Part shown: one piece after another, positions 31,115 to 37,925 of the stretch | Layout of the letters: each line of letters begins with the position of its first letter | Position numbering within the stretch: the first letter of the stretch is position 1 | Notes under the pieces: generated by a model | Seen by the model: only the letters and a program-made list of their open reading frames with translations | The model's database searches: none | Told to the model about the DNA's origin: nothing | Position numbers and translations under genes: made by a program | NCBI GenBank assembly: GCA_005223375.1 | Contig: RXOD01003907.1 | Location: forward strand, 1 to 37,925 | Source: Amoebophrya sp. AT5.2 | Taxonomy: Eukaryota; Sar; Dinophyceae; Syndiniales; Amoebophryaceae | DNA: 37,925 bases | Direction: 5' to 3'

Positions 31115-33346
31115 TCACTCCCCTGCCTCTTTCGCCGCTTTCAGGTTGTCGAAGTATTCCTTTTGCTTTTCTGCCTGCATCCCCGCCGTGGACGATCTCT
31201 CTTGGCGCAAAATGTGTCGCGTTGGCTGGATGGTTTGCGTGAAGGGGTCGTACACAGGGTGGAAGCTTCGCTCCATGCTGTCGCAGTAGCTGCTCAGCTT
31301 CTCTTTCACGTCGGCCATGCTGTCCCCGCAGAAAAACAGCGGCTGCATCGTCGTGATCGGGTAGGGCTGCACCGCCGCGTCCTTTGGCTCGAACGGCAGG
31401 ATTTTCGGCTTCAACAGATTCGGGTAGTCGCGGGCGATGCCGCCGGTCTGGCGACACTCCTCGGACGGGCTCTCCGCGGCGGCCCACTCGAGCTCGCCGA
31501 ATGACGAGAGGATGCCTGCCCACGATTTGGATAGCATGCGTATAGGATTGGCTTTGCCGTCATCCGCACCAAAACCACTGCTAGTCAAAGAAATTGCAGC
31601 GACGTAATTTAATCCATCGCTATACCTATAGGGTAAGAATTCAATGATCGATAGACCGAGTAAGTACCGGCCCCCATCGCCTTCACGCCGTCTTTCTCTC
31701 GCACAAGGCCGAACTCCACTGTGAACCAGTAGATGCTCGCCAGCTTCACGATCTCCTCATCCGACGCGCCCAGGCTCGCTAGGCCCACCCGCTGTGTGAA
31801 GTCCGCGAAGTCTGGATCTGCCAGTAGCGGCACGTGCCCGATCAGTTCGTGACAGATGTCCGGCTCAGGCGTATAGAAAGGATTCCCGCCGTGACGGATG
31901 TACCTAGGGGGGCCGATGGGGGGGCACTTAGTCACGAACCGATGAACAAGAACATACCAGACGAAGTGCACCCAAAACGGAGTACAGCAGACATAAATCG
32001 GCTAAAAATAAGTACTGTGTGGAGCAGAAGGTGCGGAACGCCAGTGCGTTGAGGAAGTCCCGCGCCGAGAGCAGTCCGCATACCGGGCGGAGTTTGAAGC
32101 CGGTTTTGCTCTCGCAGTAGGAGCTTATGTCCCCGAGCTGCGGTATCTGCTTCGGCCCGTACCCCGCTTCGCGGGCCAGTTCGGGAAACACGTCGTTGTA
32201 CTCCGCGCAGGCGTACCGCTGGTGCAAAACGGTTAGCCGCTCGTACACGGCGTTCCAGACGCGTATCTGGTCAAGAAGAAGATTCATTGTCTTGATCCCT
32301 ACTTACGCAGTACCATTCTTCTCGTGCCACAAAAAGGACCGCGTCTAATGCTTTTTTCAGGCACCGTTCGCGCCAGCTGCGGCTGCATCTCCCATGATTG
32401 GGGGGTCCCAATCATGGGAGATGACGCTCTCGATTACTCCTCCTCACAGATGCAGGAGGGTGACCCCCCCCTTACACGGCGTTCCAGACGCGTATCTGGT
32501 GGAGAAGAAGATTCAAACCTATCTTCGCATCGAAAGGTGGAACAACACGGCCTACTCACTACACTACCTCTTCTTCCGTGTACTCTGTCCTCGGGATTCT
32601 ATCCCCGCTCCTGAAGCTCGCTGCTTGCTCCGCTATTTGCTGCCGTCTCTTTTTGTAGTCCTCGTCTTGAAACCCCGGGTGGTCTTCGTCGATCAGACCG
32701 CTGTCGCCGCCAATCGTGTCGACCACGCATAAATCCAGCTCCCGCGGATTGGCCGGGAACCAGGGCACCGACTTTGCATCCGTGAGCTCGACTCGACTGG
32801 TGCCAGGTACCCTTTTTACTTCCTGGAGAGCGGCCTGCACGTGCGCGTCCGTCAGCCGCCCACGAAAATCGATCAGAAACACCAGCCCGTCGTGCGCGAA
32901 AGAATGAAACTTCGACTCCACATGGGTCAAATCGACCTGGGGGGGAAGAGTAGCCGTCGATCGGGGGGAGAAGAAGAATCCATTTGTCATAGGGAGAAAC
33001 TGCAGAAGAAAAAGTGCGCCTGAGTAGATAGAAAAAGTACCTTGTGCTCGTCGAATGCGGTGAGAATCTTTCCGAGCGCACCCGGTTTGTTGCCGGCTCG
33101 GGTCAGCTCCACCTCGCAACTGAGCAGCGGGCGGAAGCTGTCTTGAGCTGGGGTCACGGCTGTGCTCGAGCTCGCGCGTCGAGTAAGTCCCGTGAGAAGA
33201 GTCCCGGCTGCTATTCCTGGGATTATGGGGGAAGGCCGGGTGGCAGCAGAGAAGCTGGAGCAGATCCTCGTGGAGCGGCCAGACGTAGGCCTACCGACGG
33301 CCCTTGTCGCTGCGCGAGTAATGGCGGTCCGAGACGTCCCATTCAT
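31115..33346 (-). CDS. PAH: Phenylalanine 4-hydroxylase (biopterin-dependent aromatic amino acid hydroxylase)
   Basis: Non-haem iron enzyme converting Phe to Tyr with O2 and a tetrahydropterin. Exons 33346-33041, 32936-32568, 32266-32016, 31903-31668 and 31515-31115 keep frame and give 520 residues. Residues 1-70 are rich in Arg, Ser, Thr and Ala with almost no acidic residue, like an organelle-targeting presequence. About 75-150 is an ACT regulatory domain ([10 protein letters not shown]...). The catalytic domain begins at [16 protein letters not shown]. Iron ligands are His327 and His332 in HELIGH and Glu372 in WFTVEFGL, in the order and spacing of human His285, His290 and Glu330. YTPEPD, GLASLG and [12 protein letters not shown] are family signatures. 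The C-terminus has the PFTQTIQ block. Phe as substrate is the likeliest choice; Tyr or Trp hydroxylation is not excluded by motif alone. Confidence 0.95.
32386..32423. repeat. Perfect 17-bp hairpin in hydroxylase intron 2
   Basis: Arms catctcccatgattggg (32386-32402) and cccaatcatgggagatg (32407-32423) are exact reverse complements with a 4-base loop. It lies in the 301-base intron 32567-32267, between the true acceptor and its duplicate. Confidence 0.95.
32473..32515 (-). repeat. Duplicated splice acceptor and exon 3 start, inside intron 2
   Basis: A 43-base copy of 32244-32286 with two mismatches. It includes the end of the intron, the CCAG acceptor and the first 23 bases of exon 3 (coding IRVWNAV). 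The copy is followed by TAAGG, so it would hit a stop if read through, unless GTAAGG or GTGTAA there acts as a donor. Confidence 0.9.
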
Positions 33347-34494
33347 GATCTCGCCCGGTGCAGCGCCGGTATCTCCGCCTTGAAGATTGTAGCTGCGCAG
33401 AAATTGGTAGGTATGCCCGCCGGTGGGTTTGAGTTCGCAGACGCGCGGGTAGTTGTATCAGGTACTCGCGAGCACGCGTGTATCTATGTCGATGAGGTTT
33501 GCTCGCCTGCGTATGATGAAATGAATCTACAATGACCGATGTGGGTCTTCCTCAGGAGCACGGAAAGAACTATAAACTTTTCGTGTGGTGAAACTGGGAC
33601 TCCCTTCGGTATGCTTTCGCGAGGCGAATGAGATTCAAAAATTGCCCTCGGTAGCAGGTTCTTTTTTACACTAGCGCTAGCACTTTCTTACACTCACTTA
33701 AAAGTAGACACGGGCCGAAAACATGAATGGCCGATATTTTCATCAAAAAGTTGTATGCTGCCTGTGCGCTGTCCAAAAAATGTGAAACGCAGAAAAAAAG
33801 GGACTATGTGTCATGGGCGTTTTCATTGGGTTTGGGTCGTGCACACGTCAGATACTTACAGAACAGCCGCGCCGTGTGGGCATGGGCTTGAAACGATCAT
33901 TTTCTGGGGGATGTCCTGCAGAGGAAACGAGACGCTAGGCAGTAGGAGGGGCAGCGGGAGCACGAATATACAGTCACACACCAATCAATGACGAAAGATG
34001 CCCACGTGCATCCGGGCACATGGGTACGAGAGGTGCACATGGGTCGACACCGACAGCCGCAGCCGTGTTCACAGACAGACGAGCAGATACTCGTGTTCAC
34101 AGACAAACCTTCAAAGATGAGTTCGATTCCCGTTGCTCGTCGCTCCTCGCGTTTGGGCCTAGCATGCGTGATACTGTTCGGTTTTGTCTTTTCGTTGTTA
34201 CAGGAATCACTGGGACCGGACTTCTAACAACATCTCGTCGCTGATTCAGCGGTGTACACTTCTGATCGGATACCATGCTCCGATTCTCGCGACTCTTTCT
34301 TCCGATGGTGGGTAAACGTAATAAGGATCAATCCATCATAGGCTGGCGAACTGAACATGAACTAGTAGTAGGTGATAGTGAAGCGCAAGCGGTTGCGGTG
34401 AAGAACGTGAGTCAGAACTGAACGGCAGGTGCGAATTCATCATTGCCTTTCATTGATTGCAGTGAAAGTGAAACGCGGCGTGGTACTCTGCCGC
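33347..34494. other. Intergenic stretch, no gene seen
   Basis: About 1.15 kb between the hydroxylase start and the RIIa/EF-hand gene stop. No exon supported. A short direct repeat, gtgttcacagacaga/aac, occurs at about 34065 and 34093. Confidence 0.5.
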
Positions 34495-37082
34495 TCAACT
34501 GAACCCCTTCCCCGCATTTTTCAGGATGCTAGGGACATCGTGCGCGAGTGTGGCCGTGTCGACGCCACCTGCCAGCGTTGCGAATTTCGCGGCGGTCAGC
34601 ACCGACCGCGCCAAACTGTCTTCCAACCCCAATGCCAGCACGCCCGCCTGCACGTCGGCGAAAGGACCTGATTTATTTTTCGCATTTATTGCGATTCATC
34701 TCATCGACGATTTATTTCCTCATGTCGGTGCTTTTCAGCCTGCTGATACAACTCTCTAAAGCAGTAGCAGCCATCCGGCGGGTGCTATTGCAACCCCGTG
34801 CTGAACCAGATCAGATCACGCAAACAAATCAGAATGGAATAACAAATCGCCAAGAAATTATAAAGTATAAATACTTGGACAGGGCATGGCTTCGAGCGTC
34901 TGCTGCACGACGAGAACGAAGTCGCGCCATTCGACCTTCGCCTGCAGATCGTCCTCGAACCTCATCATCGCTCGTGCGACGTCCACCGCCTTCGGAATGA
35001 ACTGCATGTAGCTCACCAGACCTGAGGGTATGTTTCTACTTGTGTGATTATACGTCTTTCATCCTCCGGTTTTTTATCGGACACATATTAATTTGTAAGT
35101 ACCCTCGTCATTCACGTCCGCTGCTGAGACGACGGAGATGACTTGGAGGCGGGTGAGGCCGAGCGATGCCTGGTGCAAGAGGTCCTTGATCTCTTCCACC
35201 GGAAGCATACCTGTGCAGCCGAGGGTTCTTGTGGAGAAGCATTGCCATTGCGAGTGCACGATCAGGATATCCGACGATCACGCCAATACTTGAGACGGAA
35301 ACAGCTGCGCTTCAACCTTGCATTGTTCGCACCTGCGTGCATGACTGCTACACCGTTTTATTTCCGTTATTCTGTAATCATTGTAAGTTATTGCCCAAGG
35401 TAGAACGAGCCAAGGGTGTGTGTTTTTTGGGCCTGTTGAGACATTGCCGCCATCTGGGTGACGGTTGTGCATTATGGCCTAAAGTGCGCGGGTGGGAAGT
35501 GCGCCTCGAGTGCCTCCACGTCTGTTTTTACGACCGGACTGCATGCCGTTGTTGGTGTGTTACTCGTTGTTGTTCACTTGTTGTTGTGTGTGTACGCAGC
35601 CGGACTCCCCGGCGTATTAGGAGCACACCCAGGTTAGTGGCCAGAACGCATGTACCGCGCGGTAAGGTCATGATTTTCCGTACTAGCCTAATGGTGTGGG
35701 TAGTAAGCATCGCCGCTACATCGAAACTATGGAATCCGCACGCTACCGCGAGGGTTTCTATTTATTGCGAATTCAACAATGATCGAATCAGGTGTAGTTC
35801 CTCTCCACAACCAGTAGACTTACCCGGTCCTGCAGGTGCGCCCAACTCCGTTTCTTTTGCCTTGAATAGGTCTACCAAGAACTGTGCGAGTTCGTCGTGG
35901 GCCATTTCTGTCTCGAAGATGCGCATTTCGGTCAACTTAGCGAGGAGGTCGAAGGCGAATGGCACAAACTCCGAATACGTAATGTTGCCGTCGTCGTCTG
36001 CGTCGTAGTGGAAGAGAATCGAATTCACCTCCTTTCGGGTCAACCCGAGCTCCATCGAAGACAGCGCCTTCTCAAACTCCTGCCGAGAAAGGGAACCAGA
36101 CCTGGTGTTTGGTTGGAATTGGAATCCTCAATTGGAATTCATTGTTCGTTTCTCTTTCTTCGGTGCATGATATAAAAAATAGTTATAGTTTTCAGCTATA
36201 CCCGTCGGTGTCGAAGTTTCGGAATAGGCTCTGCAGCACGCCCTCCAGTTCCTCGCGGTCCATGCCGTGCACGAGGATATTTCGTGCCTCTTCCGTTACC
36301 TCCGCCTTGTGCTGCTCATGCTTCTTCTTTGAGTACCTGCGAAGCGATCAGAAATGAAGCCGCCAATGCACTTCCAAGGAGCGAAATGGAATTGGAAATC
36401 ATAATCACAGGCAGCAGAAGATGTTGAACTGTTCGGTAGTGAGCCTGGCCCGACCCCGAGTCCTGAAACTGTGTTTGTATACATAGTGTCCCAAGGAGAA
36501 GTAGGAAAAAAAAGGCACTTACATCGTCTGGATGATCTGCAATGCGACGGGGATGAATTCGTCGTATTCGATGCGGTTGTTCTCGTCGCCGTCGGCTTCA
36601 GACATGAAGAAGAACAAGTCGTCTTCACTGATGAAGGGCACCCTGCGTAGTGATAGATCGTGGTAGAGTTGCGAATCATCGAGAACATCTTTGAAGATCC
36701 GCGAAAAAAAAATGCAGTACGGAGGTGGTTCAACTGCGAAAAGCATTCACATTTTCAAAAAGGAGTACTGCGTCCTCAGGTCCTGCAGCAGTTTGCGGAA
36801 TTCCCTCCTGTCGAGGTAGCCCGACTTGTCTTCGTCGTACTTGTGGAAGAGGACCTGTATGATCTCCTCCATCTGCTCCAGGCTCATGTCTTCTGCCAGC
36901 GCGCTGCTCCCGAGACCACCCCCGGCACTCGCGCATTTTTGCTCGAAATAGGTGATGCCAAACGCATAGATGTTCTCCGGCTGGTGGCGGAGCACTTCGC
37001 GGGAGAAGTCCTTCAGAATCTCGGGGAATTCCACAGGCATCTCCACCTTCTTGGCGAACTCCAGAGACGCATTCTGCTCCAT
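34495..37082 (-). CDS. RIIa and EF-hand protein, radial spoke protein 7-like
   Basis: A 430-residue calcium-binding protein from seven exons, all in phase: 37082-36751, 36642-36523, 36336-36202, 36101-35824, 35210-35103, 35021-34875 and 34667-34495. Residues about 17-48 (EFPEILKDFSREVLRHQPEN) are an RIIa-type dimerisation/docking domain, which binds A-kinase-anchor-type helices. EF-hand loops follow: D83-E94 (DEDKSGYLDRRE), D128-E139 (DGDENNRIEYDE), D193-E204 (DTDGSGSLSRQE, split by an intron) and D229-E240 (DADDDGNITYSE). A fifth, D320-Q331, is degenerate. The last 57 residues are an Ala/Leu/Val-rich tail on its own exon, supported by splice phase only. RIIa plus multiple EF-hands is the layout of Chlamydomonas radial spoke protein RSP7, so a calcium-responsive axonemal role is likely. 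Other RIIa/EF-hand ciliary proteins remain possible. Confidence 0.88.
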
Positions 37083-37925
37083 GACGGGCGGCGGGGGGTA
37101 CTGATGTTTGGCTTTGGCTGCGGCCTACAACCTAGAAAAGCCTCGATGGTTTCGACAGCTAGGAAGCTACGGATTGGAAATTAGTAGACCAAACGCTAGG
37201 TGGAACGACGCTGTTCGATAGGTAGCCGGCCGGCACTCACCTATCGCTAATCTGGTTCTTCATTCAGTTGCTCGACGTCGAGCGAATGGTGCTCTCACAC
37301 TCAACGACGCCAGTATCGCTCCTTTTTCGAGTTTCTCGATAGCGGCACTGGTGAGTTACTACGACATCCAGTCGAGAATTTCACTCGCACGTGGAACGAC
37401 GACCATGATCCGGACCGATGGGTCGACTCCATCTCATGGTTGAAGAGAGACGGTTCCTCCAAGACCAACCCCAGCAAACAACTACCGCAAGCAGGTAATT
37501 GATGTGGCATCCAATGAAAGCAAAAGTCGGCGCCCCGATGGGGCGCGGGAAAAAAAAGGGACGCCTACGTGGCGCCGCGGTGCACAAGTATACACAATCG
37601 GTGGCGTTCATCTAAGTACTTCTGCGAAAAAAGGGTTCTCATGACCGATGGTCTTACATGTCACATCCTTACTGCGGTCGGAGCTGTTTCTTTGATCTGT
37701 TCTGATGGCCTGCGGGCACTTCGTGCCAGAAACTGTAGGGGACACGCCAGTTTTCGCTCTCGCCTGTTACCGGTTGCTTCGACAACCTCCGACCTCGGAG
37801 TTCTTTACTAGTAAGACATAAAGGACCGCGACACCGGCTCGGCCGCATCGGCTCATCGGCTCACACGCGCACGGCGGCCGCTGCGCCCATGGGGCCCGCG
37901 GCGGTTGTGTTTCCCTTTCCGCCTC
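37083..37925. other. Right-end stretch, no gene seen
   Basis: About 840 bases upstream of the RSP7-like start. No supported exon. A short GC inverted repeat (gcgcccc/ggggcgc, 37530-37546) is followed by an A run. The last 60 bases are GC-rich and may belong to the next gene's 3' end. Confidence 0.4.

Noticed and set aside
37530..37550. GC hairpin followed by an A run, like a bacterial terminator
   Set aside because: The window is eukaryotic, the hairpin is only 7 bp, and no gene end was found beside it.
1..37925. CRISPR arrays, tRNA, rRNA and insertion sequences
   Set aside because: I read for repeat-spacer spacing, cloverleaf boxes and transposase motifs and saw none. A covariance-model and repeat search would be needed to exclude them fully.

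Overview
This window looks like nuclear DNA from a protist, most likely an alveolate of the dinoflagellate lineage. The reasons are intron-rich genes that splice mostly GT-AG with acceptors followed by G, eukaryotic housekeeping genes (importin alpha, ribosomal protein uS14/RPS29, phenylalanine hydroxylase), cilium-type proteins, and proteorhodopsin-like pumps of the kind known in dinoflagellates. The lineage is an inference, and no taxon marker was checked. All eleven complete gene models and the one partial model lie on the minus strand, separated by 0.5-2.1 kb, which fits the unidirectional gene blocks of dinoflagellates. Exon models were assembled by hand from splice phase and protein homology. 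Genes run from high to low coordinates.

Layout, left to right. 1-455: 5' part of a proteorhodopsin-like gene cut by the window edge. 2042-4159: a complete tandem paralogue, a six-exon rhodopsin with the proton-pump residues D/T/E and a glutamine at the blue-tuning position. 6277-6645: RPS29 in two small exons. 7154-9265: coiled-coil protein with a basic KSPGG-repeat tail. 10155-12696: 734-residue coiled-coil protein. 13520-15175: 500-residue protein with CCHH zinc-finger-like modules. 16068-20523: 1058-residue SF2 helicase with a lysine-rich N-terminal region. 21522-22949: PGYTGHI-motif protein resembling ciliary microtubule inner proteins. 24414-26693: importin alpha. 26806-27056: relic of a rhodopsin gene. 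27912-30327: an unusual 690-residue rhodopsin. 31115-33346: phenylalanine hydroxylase. 34495-37082: RIIa plus EF-hand protein resembling radial spoke protein RSP7. The remaining stretches hold no gene I can support.

The most unusual item is the 690-residue rhodopsin. It keeps seven helices, the retinal lysine and both counterion aspartates. It replaces the proton-donor carboxylate with Asn, carries an insertion of about 130 residues in the cytoplasmic E-F loop, and adds a cytoplasmic tail of about 327 residues. This points to signalling or scaffolding rather than simple pumping. A mutated copy of its E-F loop coding segment lies just downstream, so the gene family has been duplicating locally. 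One of its introns lacks a usable GT donor and carries an inverted repeat near its ends, as described for mobile introner-type introns in syndinian dinoflagellates. An intron of the phenylalanine hydroxylase gene contains a duplicated splice acceptor and a perfect 17-bp hairpin. About half of the 5' splice sites begin GTAC instead of GTAAG.

The genes show no obvious single pathway. Three touch light capture and two look ciliary (RSP7-like, microtubule inner protein), which suits a motile, light-responsive flagellate.
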